DNA of 54,971 nucleotides from Frankia sp. R82 (GTDB lineage Bacteria; Actinomycetota; Actinomycetes; Frankiales; Frankiaceae). Every line of letters begins with the position of its first letter. The first letter of the stretch is position 1. Below the pieces are notes generated by a model. That model saw only the letters and a list, made by a program, of their open reading frames with translations. It did not search any database and was not told where the DNA came from. The position numbers were made by a program, and so were the translations under genes. The stretch spans positions 1 through 54,971 of the forward strand of contig NZ_JAMQQG010000282.1 in the NCBI RefSeq assembly GCF_023716925.1, read 5' to 3'. Positions 32,840 to 41,595 of the stretch are shown here, piece after piece.

Positions 32840-32955
32840 GCCCTGCCAGCCGGTTGGACCTGCATGTGCGCGCCGCGCTGGCGGAGTTCGGATGGCTCGG
32901 GTGCGGCGGCGCCGGCCCGGATCCCGGACGCATGGCACCTGCCGCACTACGCTGA
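32836..32955 (+). CDS. Possible 39-aa protein at the end of the DUF692 operon
   Basis: The ATG overlaps the upstream stop as ATGA, the coupling mode used throughout this genome. The product starts MSPASRLDLHVRAALAEFGW, has one Cys in a Gly-rich C-terminal half, and resembles nothing I recognise. It could be a real small protein, a truncated remnant of the missing membrane-protein domain, or chance. Confidence 0.3.
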   Translation: MSPASRLDLHVRAALAEFGWLGCGGAGPDPGRMAPAALR

Positions 32956-33364
32956 CCACTTCGTGGATGACGCGACGGATGCTCCTTGCATGCGGGTACG
33001 TCGCCCTGTCCTGAGGCGTGAACACAACAGTGCCCCGTCCGGTGCGGCGTGAGCAAGGGCGGTGACGGCCGCGGCGACCCATCCGGGGTTGGCCTCGAGG
33101 AAAGGGGCGATGTCGTCGATCGGTACCTCGACCCGGCTCAGCCCGGGTGGGGCGACCGGCCCGCCGGCGGGTGGTGCGACGGCGGGCCGCTGCACTGTTC
33201 GTCGTACCCGGCATTGTCCAGCCCGTGGGATCCCCCACCGGCCCATCCGCCCGTGCAGGCCGAGACATGACCGCGGGAACAGCTATCTCACACCGTCACC
33301 GGTTCCAGGAGGCTCGCAGTGCCGTCACCAGCGGTGGCCCGCTCTCAGCGATCCTGTTCACCGG
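32956..33364. other. Spacer downstream of the DUF692 operon
   Basis: No gene is supported with confidence. A minus-strand frame at 32947-33246 contains a protein-like segment (IDDIAPFLEANPGWVAAAV) but lacks a ribosome site; it may be a gene relic. Confidence 0.4.
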
Positions 33365-34339
33365 TCAGGCCGCCCAGTAGGTGTCGAGGAAGCGGCGGAC
33401 GTCGCCGTCGACCTCGGCGTCCTCGGGCGCGTAGCCGAGGAAGCCTCCGTGGCCCGCGGCCTCCATGACGTGCAGCTCGGCGGTGATGCCCGCGTTGCGC
33501 AGCGCCCGGTGCATGCGAACGGCGTTCGACAGGAACAGGTCGCGGGTGCCGGAGGTCAGCAGAGTGGGCGGGAAACCCTTGCTGAAGTCGCCGAACAGCG
33601 GGGAGAGGTACGGGTCAGCGAGATCGTGGCCCTGGGCGTACAGCAGGTTGGCGGCCATGAGGCTGCCCGGAAGGACGGCGCAGAGGCCGGCGTTGGTCTG
33701 GAACGTGTCACCGGACTCGGTGAGGTCGAGCTCGGGGGTGTTGAGGACGGCGGCGACTGGCAGCGGCAGTCCTTCGTCACGGGCCCGCAGCAGGACGGCC
33801 GCCGCGAGATTGGCGCCGGCGGAACCGCCCCCGATGATGATCTGCTCGGGGCGGTGCTCCTTGAGTAGCGCCCGGTAGACGGTGAGGCCGTCGTCCAGAG
33901 CCGCGGGGTACGGGTGGTCGGGGGGCATCCGGTAGTCGACGGCCCAGACGCGCGCGGCGACCCGGGTCGCGGTGCGCGCGGACATCGGCCCGCCGACCGG
34001 ACCGCCACCGACGGTCATGCCGCCGCCGTGAAAGTCCAGGTAGACATGGTCCTCGCGGGCGCCGGGCGGCGTGGCCACGTAGACGGTGACGCCGTCCACG
34101 TCGGTCTGCTCGACCGTCAGCGCCGGGTCGACCGGCCAGCTCGCCGCCATCGCGGCGAGGCCCTCGTTCCCGGCGGCGATCAGCGCTTTCCAGCCGGCCA
34201 CATCCTCAAGCGCCGGGGACGGCGTGGGCTCCGGCCGCGGCATGGCGAGCACCGCCCGTGCCTCGGGACTGACCGACGCCGGGACGGGAATGTCCCGTGC
34301 GGGCAGGTGTAGCGGCGGCACGTTCTCGACGGTGGTCAT
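33365..34339 (-). CDS. Alpha/beta hydrolase, hormone-sensitive lipase (HSL) family esterase
   Basis: 324 residues. The oxyanion motif is DFHGGGM, the nucleophile elbow GGGSAGAN (GxSxG), the acid GTRDLFL and the His AAGHGGFLGY, the complete HSL catalytic set. The protein would hydrolyse carboxylic esters or lactones in the cytosol. ATG 34339 is preceded by CAGGAGGA. The N-terminal cap region (PVPASVSPEARAVLAM) is typical. It is divergent from the amidohydrolase-VOC pair, with a 717-bp spacer; a common catabolic pathway is possible. Confidence 0.92.
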   Translation of the reverse strand: MTTVENVPPLHLPARDIPVPASVSPEARAVLAMPRPEPTPSPALEDVAGWKALIAAGNEGLAAMAASWPVDPALTVEQTDVDGVTVYVATPPGAREDHVYLDFHGGGMTVGGGPVGGPMSARTATRVAARVWAVDYRMPPDHPYPAALDDGLTVYRALLKEHRPEQIIIGGGSAGANLAAAVLLRARDEGLPLPVAAVLNTPELDLTESGDTFQTNAGLCAVLPGSLMAANLLYAQGHDLADPYLSPLFGDFSKGFPPTLLTSGTRDLFLSNAVRMHRALRNAGITAELHVMEAAGHGGFLGYAPEDAEVDGDVRRFLDTYWAA

Positions 34340-35056
34340 CACGGTCCTCCTGCTGATGTGGCCGGAGACAACCCCTGATCGGGAAAGGGTGTCGTTCCTG
34401 CCGGCAAGCGTCCTGCTACCCCACGAGATCATGCGCGAGTTCGGACATTCGTGCAACTGCGTCCGATCCGTCGCTGGGCTCGCCGGCGGCCAGGGCCCGG
34501 GCGTCGCAGGCGAAGGACGCGGCTACCGGCGGAGTTCTCATCGGCCCCCGTCGCGTCAGGAGGGGCAGGGGGATGCGCTGGGGGCGGGTTCGGAGGATCG
34601 GGTGCGGTGGGGGGAGCGAGGCGGCGCTCATCGATGACGCGACCGCCGAAGGACTTAGCGTAGCTTTTCAGTAACATTTCGTGTTTCCGGTTGACGTGCT
34701 TCCTTGTTGACGTCGACTTTGAGGTTCGTTTAACCTCCCCAATGTCATGTGACAGGCGACACGCGGGCGGGCGGTGTGTTGATGTCCGAGCTCGACTCAC
34801 GCCCCGTCGGTCACACTCGGCCGCCGCTCGACCGAGTCGCTGTGCCCGCGACCGTGCGAGCAGGAGCTGATCTGCATCGTGCGGGGGGACCGGCGACGCC
34901 CATCAAGATCATCTCCCGGGTTCGGCTCGACAGCAGTCTCGACCACGCAGGAGCGCACGCGTCATCGCCGTTCCTGTCTTCCTCCACGGGCGCGGACGCA
35001 CTCGACGGGCGCCGAGGTTGAACGACGTTACGCGCCCCCGACGACAGGAGAGTCGC
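34340..35056. other. Long divergent spacer between esterase and amidohydrolase genes
   Basis: No convincing gene in 717 bases. The segment around 34660-34745 is AT-richer and holds a promoter/operator candidate. A plus-strand frame from 34749 shows no family features. Confidence 0.5.
34707..34737 (+). promoter_or_regulatory. Putative promoter with overlapping inverted repeat
   Basis: TTGACG (34707-34712), a 17-base spacer and TTAACC (34730-34735) form a promoter-like pair. A perfect 6-5-6 repeat, GAGGTT cgttt AACCTC (34721-34737), covers the -10, as a repressor site would. Confidence 0.4.
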
Positions 35057-36781
35057 ATGGAAGTGCAGTTCCTCATCAGAAACGGAATGATCGTGGATGG
35101 CACCGGCGCTCCCGCCTACCGCGGTGACGTGCGGGTACGGCACGGCCGGATCGCCCAGATCGCGCCGTCGCTGGAGACGGATGGGCGCGAGCGCGTCGTC
35201 GATGCCTCCGGTTGCTATGTGACGCCTGGTTTCATCGAGCAGCACAACCACTGGGACGCGGGCGTCTGGTGGGCGCCGATGCTGGAGCCGCTCAGCGGCT
35301 ACGGCGTCACGACCTCGATCAACGGTAACTGCGGCTTCTCGCTCGCCCCCGCGCACCCGGACCCGGCCGTCCGGGAAGAGATGATTGACATCTTCAACTA
35401 TTTCGAGGACATCCCCGCGGAGCCGCAACGCGATGTCCTCGCCTGGGACTGGCGCACGTGGAGCGAGTACCGCACCTCCATGGAGCGCAGGGTGACGCCG
35501 GCGCTGAACTTCGGCGTCTTCTGCGGTCATATCGCGCTGCGGCTGGCCGTCCTGGGTCTCGACGCATGGAACCGGGCCGCGACCGCGGCGGAGGCCGCCG
35601 AGATGGCGGCGCTGCTTGACGACGCGCTGGCGGCCGGCGCCATGGGCCTGTCGACCAACTTCTTCGACTACGACCGGCGCGAGCGGCCGCTGCCGAGCCA
35701 GCTCGCGGACGACGCCGAGCTGCGCGCGCTGCTGGAGGTGCTCGGGCGGTACCCGGGCGCCACGTTCGAGGTCATCACCGACATCTTCATGCGGAACACC
35801 GCGGCGGCCACCGTCGAGCGCCTCGGCGCGATCGCCGCCGAGACCAACGTCCGCATGCAGTGGGTCGGCGTTCCCGCCTTCAAGTACCAGGCGCCGATCA
35901 GGCCCGAGCTGGACGCGCTGCACGAGCGCTTCAAGGCGGAGGGCCGCGACTTCTGGACCGGATTCCACCACGTCTCGCCGACCTCGATGATGAACTTCGT
36001 CTCGAGCCTGGTGTTCAGCCAGAACGGGAACCCGGTCTGGCAGGAGCTGGTGAACGCCCAGGGTGAGGAGGCGAAGCTGAAGCTGCTCGACGACCCGGAC
36101 TGGCGCGACCGGGCGCGCGAGTCCTGGAACAACCAGCTGCCGCATTCCTACCTCAACGACCCCAGCGCACTGATCTTCCGGGAGAGCGAGACGGGATACA
36201 CCCCGACCGGGATCACCCTGGCCGACTACATGGCCTCGACCGGGATCGCCCACCCCTCCGACGCGCTGGCGCAGTACCTGCTGACGAACGGGGTCGGCTC
36301 CCTGATTCTGAAGCGCTCCCTGGAGGTGGACGAGGAGGTCGTCCTGCGTCTGCTGAAGGACCCGCGGTCGGTCGGCAACATCTCCGACGCCGGCGCCCAC
36401 GGCAAGCTGTTCTGCGGTGCCGGTGACAACGTGCTTCTGCTGACGGACTATGTGCGCGACCGCGGGGTGCTCACGATCGAGGAGGCCATCCACGTCCTCA
36501 CCGGAAAGGTGGCGAACTTCCTCGGCCTGCGAGAGCGCGGTGAGCTGAAGGTCGGCAACCACGCCGATCTCACCGTCTTCGACCTGAGCGAGATCGAGCG
36601 CCGGCCGGAGGAGAAGGTGTGGGATGTTCCGGACGGCAAGGGCGGGCGCACCTACCGTTACACCCGAGCCGCCGCGCCGACCCGCCTGACGCTGGTCAAC
36701 GGCGTGCCGACATTCGACCACGGCGCGCCGACAGGACGCTTCCCCGGGCAGTTCATCGCTCCCGGCGCGGCCGTCGAATAG
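35057..36781 (+). CDS. N-acyl-D-amino-acid deacylase-type amidohydrolase
   Basis: 574 residues, the length of D-aminoacylases. The N-terminal composite beta domain (LIRNGMIVDGTGAPAYRGDV) precedes the metal motif YVTPGFIEQHNHWDAG; NGNCGFSLAP, ALNFGVFCGH, FHHVSP, SDAGAHG and a C-terminal VGNHADLTVFDL follow. The first metal motif reads EQHNHWD instead of the usual DxHTHxD. It would hydrolyse an N-acyl or cyclic amide substrate. ATG 35057 is preceded by AGGAGAG. It is followed after 47 bases by a VOC protein gene with its own ribosome site, probably in one operon. Confidence 0.9.
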   Translation: MEVQFLIRNGMIVDGTGAPAYRGDVRVRHGRIAQIAPSLETDGRERVVDASGCYVTPGFIEQHNHWDAGVWWAPMLEPLSGYGVTTSINGNCGFSLAPAHPDPAVREEMIDIFNYFEDIPAEPQRDVLAWDWRTWSEYRTSMERRVTPALNFGVFCGHIALRLAVLGLDAWNRAATAAEAAEMAALLDDALAAGAMGLSTNFFDYDRRERPLPSQLADDAELRALLEVLGRYPGATFEVITDIFMRNTAAATVERLGAIAAETNVRMQWVGVPAFKYQAPIRPELDALHERFKAEGRDFWTGFHHVSPTSMMNFVSSLVFSQNGNPVWQELVNAQGEEAKLKLLDDPDWRDRARESWNNQLPHSYLNDPSALIFRESETGYTPTGITLADYMASTGIAHPSDALAQYLLTNGVGSLILKRSLEVDEEVVLRLLKDPRSVGNISDAGAHGKLFCGAGDNVLLLTDYVRDRGVLTIEEAIHVLTGKVANFLGLRERGELKVGNHADLTVFDLSEIERRPEEKVWDVPDGKGGRTYRYTRAAAPTRLTLVNGVPTFDHGAPTGRFPGQFIAPGAAVE

Positions 36782-36828
36782 GGCGCCACCCGGACGGTAC
36801 CTGCTACCTGGAGCGCGAGGAGAACGAG

Positions 36829-37227
36829 ATGACGGTGGGACCCGGCGCGAAGTTCGCTTTCATGAAGGTCGTGGTGGCTGATCTCGCGGCGGCGACCACC
36901 TTCTACCGCGCCGTGTGCGGGTACGAACAGTCCGACTCGGTGAAGGCCGACATGGCCGGTCGGCCCATCGAGGAGATCGTCCTGCGTCGGCCGGGCGGCC
37001 CTCTCGAGCTGGTTGTCCTCACCTATCTCGATGGCCCGGCCGCCGCCGCGAACGGCGCGGTCATCGCGTTCGACACGGACGACCTCGACGCCTTCCAGAC
37101 ACGCGTGCTGGCGGCCGGCGGCACGATCGTCCAGGCGATCGAGTGGCTCGAGATCGGCCCCAACCGGATGCGGATCGCGTTCTTCGCGGACCCCGAGGGC
37201 AACCTCCTCGAGGTCATGGAACGCTGA
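36829..37227 (+). CDS. VOC superfamily (glyoxalase/bleomycin-resistance-like) protein
   Basis: 132 residues with two beta-alpha-beta-beta-beta units: FAFMKVVVADLAAATTFYRAV for the first and AVIAFDTDDLDAFQTRVLAAGG with IAFFADPEGNLLEVME for the second. The C-terminal Glu in NLLEVME and the region around IEEIVLRRPGG suggest a metal-binding lyase/dioxygenase fold. GAGGAG lies six bases before the ATG. It probably acts with the amidohydrolase upstream in degrading the same compound. Confidence 0.88.
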   Translation: MTVGPGAKFAFMKVVVADLAAATTFYRAVCGYEQSDSVKADMAGRPIEEIVLRRPGGPLELVVLTYLDGPAAAANGAVIAFDTDDLDAFQTRVLAAGGTIVQAIEWLEIGPNRMRIAFFADPEGNLLEVMER

Positions 37228-38441
37228 CGCGGCGCGCGCCGCCGAGCCAGCTGAGAATTTCAAGCACCGCTTGGAGGATCCGCTCCGTCGACGGCCTCCG
37301 GGCCGGCCGCGGCGTCTGCGGCCAGTCCGCCCAACGACCGGAGCCGCCACCGGCCGCCTGCGTCCTCGACGAGCGTTTTCCACTCCTGCCTGGTGGAGCG
37401 TAGCCACAGTCCGTGGTCCATCCCGTAGCGACATGTGCCGGGCATGGACCCGCTCGTCCCCGGACAGCCGTACCATCCCGGCCGGCGCCAACCGCCGCGT
37501 CGCGCAGGTGGTCTTGTCGGACCCGGTCAGCCTTACGGGCCCGGCCTCCTACCTGCTACGCAGGCGTGCGGGCTGCCAGGATCGTGTCCCGAACCGCGTG
37601 GGAAGGTCTGTCCGATGGTCGGCCTGATCGGTCCCTCGGCCGTCGCCGCCAGTGCCTTGCCGGCCGGCCGAGCCAGGTCCACGGGTGTGAACTGCGCGGT
37701 GGCGCTTCGTGGAGCAGGGCTGCCGCCTGCGGCAGAGCCAGGCGGGTGCTGGGATCAGATCGTCGACCGCGACGACCGCCTGCTGGGCGTAGCCGCCCGA
37801 TCCGCCGTGCTCACCGGTATGGGCGACGACCCGCCGGCCGATCCAGCTCGCCTCGGTGTCCGGGCCGTCCGAGGCCACCGTGCCGGCGACGCCGTTGCCC
37901 CGGATATAAGGGGCCTGGCCGGGACGAACGCGGCGGCCAGGCCGGAGCCGGACGCCACCACATTGATCACCGCCCGGCGAGCAGGTCGGGGACCTCGGCC
38001 GACACCAAGACGTCGGGACCGCCGAACTGCGCGACTCGGATGACCTGCATGTGCGCTCCCTTTGGCCTCCTCATGACTGGCGTGGGTGAAGGTGATGTGA
38101 AGTCAAGGAACAGGGCGGTAGGTACACGGCGCCTCGGACCTGACCGCCGTGTTCGGCCTGGCGTGGCAGTAGATGATCATCGGGTCGATGTCGGCGTCCC
38201 ATGCAGAAGGGTCTCCGACCGGTAGCGTCCAGCGCCAACCGCGGACTGGCCAACCATCGCAGCGAGTGGCCATCTATCCGCGAACCCCACAGCCCGCCGG
38301 GATCCGTGCGATAGATCATCCGGTGCGCGTCCCGGCCTGCCGTTTGACGAGCTACCCGCCAGTACGGGCCGACGCAGGTCAGCGGCCTCCTGCTGGCCCC
38401 GCCTGAGAATCCTGTCCGTGCGATGTCCGTGAACCGGTGCG
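37228..38441. other. Gene-poor region with a decayed oxidoreductase
   Basis: The minus strand between about 37590 and 38050 is a pseudogene (annotated). A 61-codon minus-strand frame (37260-37445, MPGTCRYGMDHGLWLRS...) looks protein-like but has no supporting context. Nothing is supported from 38051 to 38441 except the leader of the sigma operon. Confidence 0.5.
37590..38050 (-). pseudogene. Degraded zinc-type alcohol dehydrogenase / NADPH:quinone oxidoreductase
   Basis: ATG 38050 follows a good GGGAGC ribosome site and begins MQVIRVAQFGGPDVLV, a typical quinone oxidoreductase start. The frame then breaks. Near 37968 it hits a TGA and continues in another frame as VINVVASGSGL; near 37915 it shifts again to YIRGNGVAGTV and GRRVVAHTGEHGGSGGYAQQA; near 37738 it shifts to LPQAAALLHEA. 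The end resumes as GKALAATAEGPIRPTIGQTFP, the usual C-terminal segment. The central nucleotide-binding domain (~130 residues) is deleted. At least three frameshifts plus a deletion make it non-functional, yet the good conservation of the pieces points to recent loss. Confidence 0.8.
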
Positions 38442-39011
38442 ATGGAATCTGCTACTTACTGGGCGGTGCAGTCTGACGAGGCCCTGATGGTCGCGCTGGC
38501 GGAGGGTGATGCCGGCGCGGTCCGCGTGCTGTACGAGCGGCATGCTCCGGCCATGCTCCGGCTGCTGCGCCGGCTGACCCCGAGCGCTCAGACGGCGGAG
38601 GAGCTTCTCCAGGAGGCGTGGATCGCGGTGTGGCAGTCTGCCAGTAGTTTCCGGGGTGACGCGTCCGTGCGGGCATGGCTGCTGGGGGTGACCCGCCGGC
38701 AGGCGCACAACCGTCTGCGCCGGGGCATGGTCGTCGAGGTCGACCTCGACGCGGCCGAGTTGGTGGCTGACCAGGCGGTCGATGTCGAGAACGAGGTGCT
38801 CGCCACCGCCTCCCATGGGGCGATCATGAATGCGATCGACGCGCTCCCGCACCATCTGCGTGAGGTTGTGATGCTGGCTTTGGTCGAGGAACTGCCGTAC
38901 CGCGACATCGCGGCGATCGTCGATGTGCCTGTCGGCACTGTGAAGAGCCGCATGTCCCACGCCCGGGCACGGTTGTGTCGCAGTCTCGCCGAGCTGGGAA
39001 TCCAGCGATGA
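38442..39011 (+). CDS. ECF-type RNA polymerase sigma factor
   Basis: 189 residues. Region 2 is in VLYERHAPAMLRLLRRL, TAEELLQEAWIAVWQ and RGDASVRAWLLGVTRRQ; region 4 is in LREVVMLALVEELPYRDIAAI and VPVGTVKSRMSHARARL. It is the first gene of a six-gene operon that also encodes a membrane anti-sigma and an ABC transporter, each joined by 4-base overlaps or short gaps. It probably responds to envelope stress or to an antibiotic exported by the transporter (inference). ATG 38442 fits the length of the family; no strong ribosome site is seen. Confidence 0.9.
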   Translation: MESATYWAVQSDEALMVALAEGDAGAVRVLYERHAPAMLRLLRRLTPSAQTAEELLQEAWIAVWQSASSFRGDASVRAWLLGVTRRQAHNRLRRGMVVEVDLDAAELVADQAVDVENEVLATASHGAIMNAIDALPHHLREVVMLALVEELPYRDIAAIVDVPVGTVKSRMSHARARLCRSLAELGIQR

Positions 39012-40051
39012 CGCCGGACGACGGCACGGCGGCCGGCACGTCCTCGGCGCATCTGGGTGAGGACGAGGTGTTCGCCCTGGCTCGGCTGACCGGGGCGGCC
39101 GTGGGGTCCGGGGAGGAACGGCTCATCGCGGGGCGGCTGCCGGGGCAGGTCGGTCATCTGCTCGGTTGTGGCAGCTGCCAGGTACGGGTGAGCGCGGTGC
39201 GGAAGCTGACGTCGGCAGCGCGGGCTGCGGACCAGACCCGGATCGGGCCCATGGCGGTGCCTGCCTTCGATGCCCTGCTGGCAGGGCGACTGCTGCCACA
39301 CTCGGCTGGCATCGATCCCGCCGTGCCAACGCAGGCGGCGGCAGTGCCGCCGCCTGCCGGGATCGCCGTTCCTGCTGCACCGCAATCGCCCCTGGCCGGG
39401 CGGCGTCCAGACCTGCGCACGGCGGCGGGACTCGCCGCCGGGATCGTGTGGCGGCAGGCCCGGCTGGTTCCGAGGTCGCTCTCCGTACTCGTCTGCTGCG
39501 GTCTCGCCCTGGCAGTGCTGGCAGCTCGTGCTGTGCCGGACCCGCATTGGGGGGAGGCGCTGTTTGTCGCCGTGGTGGTGCTCACCGTGGCAGTCAGCGC
39601 GCTGTGCACCTGCGGCTGGACGCATGACCCGCGCCGCGAGCTGATGTTCGCCCTGCCGGTGTCACCGGCTGCGGTGCTCACCGCACGGTTGGTGTTGGTG
39701 CTGGCCGTGGACCTGGCACTGGCTGTGGCCGCGACCGTGACGCTGACACTAACCGGTGGCACCGCCGCGGTCGGGGTCCTCGTCGGCGCCTGGCTCGGTC
39801 CGTCGTTGCTGGCCGCCGCGATCTGCGTGGTGGTCGCGGTCTGGTTGTCGTCGTGGGCCGGTGGTCTCGCCGGGATTGTGGCGTGGGGCGTTGGCTCGGT
39901 CGCCACACTGCCTCGCGCCTCGTCTGCCGGGCCCGGGCTCGCCGGCCGGTTGTGGTCGACGTCCGCGGTGACACTGGGCGCCGCGCTGCTTCTTCTCGCG
40001 GTCGCGGTGCGCCTGACGGCGAACGCAGAAAGAAATCTCGACGGAACGTGA
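39008..40051 (+). CDS. Membrane-bound anti-sigma-like protein with ABC-2 permease-like helices
   Basis: 347 residues. The N-terminal ~100 residues look like an anti-sigma zinc-finger region: GQVGHLLGCGSCQVRV retains an H-x3-C-x2-C pattern (H in VGHLLGCGSC). After a Pro/Ala linker come about six membrane helices (LSVLVCCGLALAVLAA, ALFVAVVVLTVAVSAL, LTARLVLVLAVDLALAVAA, and more) that resemble an ABC-2 permease. The ATGA overlap with the sigma gene indicates co-translation. The gene appears to fuse sigma control to the transporter, so that transport or membrane state could directly set sigma release (inference). Confidence 0.75.
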   Translation: MTPDDGTAAGTSSAHLGEDEVFALARLTGAAVGSGEERLIAGRLPGQVGHLLGCGSCQVRVSAVRKLTSAARAADQTRIGPMAVPAFDALLAGRLLPHSAGIDPAVPTQAAAVPPPAGIAVPAAPQSPLAGRRPDLRTAAGLAAGIVWRQARLVPRSLSVLVCCGLALAVLAARAVPDPHWGEALFVAVVVLTVAVSALCTCGWTHDPRRELMFALPVSPAAVLTARLVLVLAVDLALAVAATVTLTLTGGTAAVGVLVGAWLGPSLLAAAICVVVAVWLSSWAGGLAGIVAWGVGSVATLPRASSAGPGLAGRLWSTSAVTLGAALLLLAVAVRLTANAERNLDGT

Positions 40052-40734
40052 ACCGCCTGGCGCAGGCACGCTACGTACTAGACATGGCGAAGGAATCAGG
40101 AGTCCAGGCGGTCTGGCTCCACGAGGCGCGGCGATGTCGACCATCGACCCTGGCTCTGCCGCTGCTCTCGGCAGCGATGATCGTCGGCGTGTCCGCGGCC
40201 CTTTCCGCCTCGACCAGCACCTCGCCCCGGGACGTCGGCATCGGCATGGTCCGCCTGACGGCCGACCTGTTTCCCGTCACGGCAGGGCTCGCCGCCTGCG
40301 TGGCGGTTGGTGGCGAGCGGCTCGTTGAGCTGCATGGTTCGTTGCCGACCCCCTACCCGAGGACTGTTCTGCGCCGGCTGTTGCTCGTCGGTCTGGCCAC
40401 GCTGGTCGGCGCGATCGGGGTGGTGGTGGTGCTCGGTCTGGGCGGGCACTGGCGCAGTCCGGCCAGCGGCGCGCTTGCGCCGGTGGTGCCGATGGCGCCC
40501 GCGATCTACCTTGGCGGCGTGGCGGTCTGGGCGCAGGCGATATTGCGTTCTACCGCCGCCGCCTCCACCACTGTGGTCGCGGCATGGCTCGCCCAGCTGG
40601 CAGTCCTCGACCGATGGGTGACGGTCTGGCAGATCAACCGGCCGCTGCTGATCAGTATCGGGGTCGGCCTGACCGTGACCGGCCTGCGGCGGTTCGCCGA
40701 TGGTGAGGCGATGCTTGTCCGGAGCGACTGGTGA
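40048..40734 (+). CDS. Integral membrane protein, probable ABC permease component
   Basis: 228 residues from GTG 40048, which overlaps the preceding stop as GTGA. About six helices: PLLSAAMIVGVSAAL, LFPVTAGLAACVAVG, LLLVGLATLVGAIGVVVVL, VVPMAPAIYLGGVAVW, ASTTVVAAWLAQLAV, LLISIGVGLTVTGL. No enzymatic motif. Its place between two other membrane proteins and an ABC ATPase suggests a transporter subunit. It is poorly conserved in detail, so the permease call rests on context. Confidence 0.7.
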   Translation: MNRLAQARYVLDMAKESGVQAVWLHEARRCRPSTLALPLLSAAMIVGVSAALSASTSTSPRDVGIGMVRLTADLFPVTAGLAACVAVGGERLVELHGSLPTPYPRTVLRRLLLVGLATLVGAIGVVVVLGLGGHWRSPASGALAPVVPMAPAIYLGGVAVWAQAILRSTAAASTTVVAAWLAQLAVLDRWVTVWQINRPLLISIGVGLTVTGLRRFADGEAMLVRSDW

Positions 40735-41534
40735 ACACGCCAGCGGTCCTCGAACGGTCGCCCGTTCTGGCGACGGCGACCTACGAGTTCCGGATGGCCG
40801 TCCGCGGGCGAGTCCTCTGGATCTGCCTTCTGCCGCTGCTTGGGCTCGCCAGCCTGCTCGTGCTGACCTCGCCGCGGGCCTCCGGGCTGACCTCGGCGTC
40901 GGCCAAGGTCGGTGTCTGGGCCGTCCTGATCAACGTATTGGCGACGGCCGGCATCGGTGTGGCCATGGCGGACCGGGTGGGCCGGGTGCGCCAGCTCGGC
41001 CTGGCCGACCTGATGGCCGCCATGCCGGTGACCTACACCCAACGGCTCGCCGGCACCATCGCCGGCGCGATGGCCGCCGCGCTCACGCCGGTCGCTGCGC
41101 TCATGCTGACCGTCGGGATCGTGGTGGGCGTCCTCGACGCCGATCCGGCGGCACCGTTGTGGGCGGTCCTCGCGTTCTGCACGGTCATCGTGCCGGGCAC
41201 CGCGGCCCTGTCGACCTTCGCCACGGCGCTTGGCAGCGTGGTCCCGCTCGCGGCGGCGCGAGTCGTCGTCGTGCTGGTGTGGCTCTGGGCGACGCTGTTC
41301 AGCACACGAATCGTGCCACTGCCCACAGTGACCGGCACGGTGCTGTCACCGCTCGGCGACTATGTGGCGGTCGGCTGGTTGCACGCGGAGCGGATCTGGG
41401 CTGGCCGGGGCCGGCCGGCGCTGGTGAGTCCGCAGGCCAGCGGCATGTCCGCCGCGGTCAGCCTGACCCTGCTTCTGATCATCACATGCGTCCTGTTCGC
41501 GGCGACCAGGATCCTGGCAGCCCGCCGATCCTGA
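40731..41534 (+). CDS. ABC-2-type membrane permease component
   Basis: 267 residues with an N-terminal cytosolic helix (ATATYEFRMAVRGRVLW) typical of ABC-2 permeases, then six membrane segments including ICLLPLLGLASLLVL, VWAVLINVLATAGIGVAM, LWAVLAFCTVIVPGTAAL and the last VSLTLLLIITCVLFA. The cytosolic loop DRVGRVRQLGLADLMAAMPV is the expected coupling loop. The GTG start overlaps the previous stop as GTGA. The ATPase gene follows after 61 bases. Confidence 0.8.
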   Translation: MNTPAVLERSPVLATATYEFRMAVRGRVLWICLLPLLGLASLLVLTSPRASGLTSASAKVGVWAVLINVLATAGIGVAMADRVGRVRQLGLADLMAAMPVTYTQRLAGTIAGAMAAALTPVAALMLTVGIVVGVLDADPAAPLWAVLAFCTVIVPGTAALSTFATALGSVVPLAAARVVVVLVWLWATLFSTRIVPLPTVTGTVLSPLGDYVAVGWLHAERIWAGRGRPALVSPQASGMSAAVSLTLLLIITCVLFAATRILAARRS

Positions 41535-41595
41535 GTGCCGGGCCCGCGCCCTGGCGCTGCCGCGCCCGTCTGACCGAAGCGAAAGCCTGGCAGAT

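Noticed and set aside
32947-33246. Minus-strand frame with a protein-like segment (IDDIAPFLEANPGW)
   Set aside because: Only part looks natural, with no start signal and no homologue that I recognise; at most a relic.
34749-35021. 90-codon plus-strand frame before the amidohydrolase
   Set aside because: No conserved pattern, and it overlaps the likely leader.
37260-37445. 61-codon minus-strand frame (MPGTCRYGMDHGLW...)
   Set aside because: Plausible composition, but no ribosome site, promoter or operon context; not listed as a gene.
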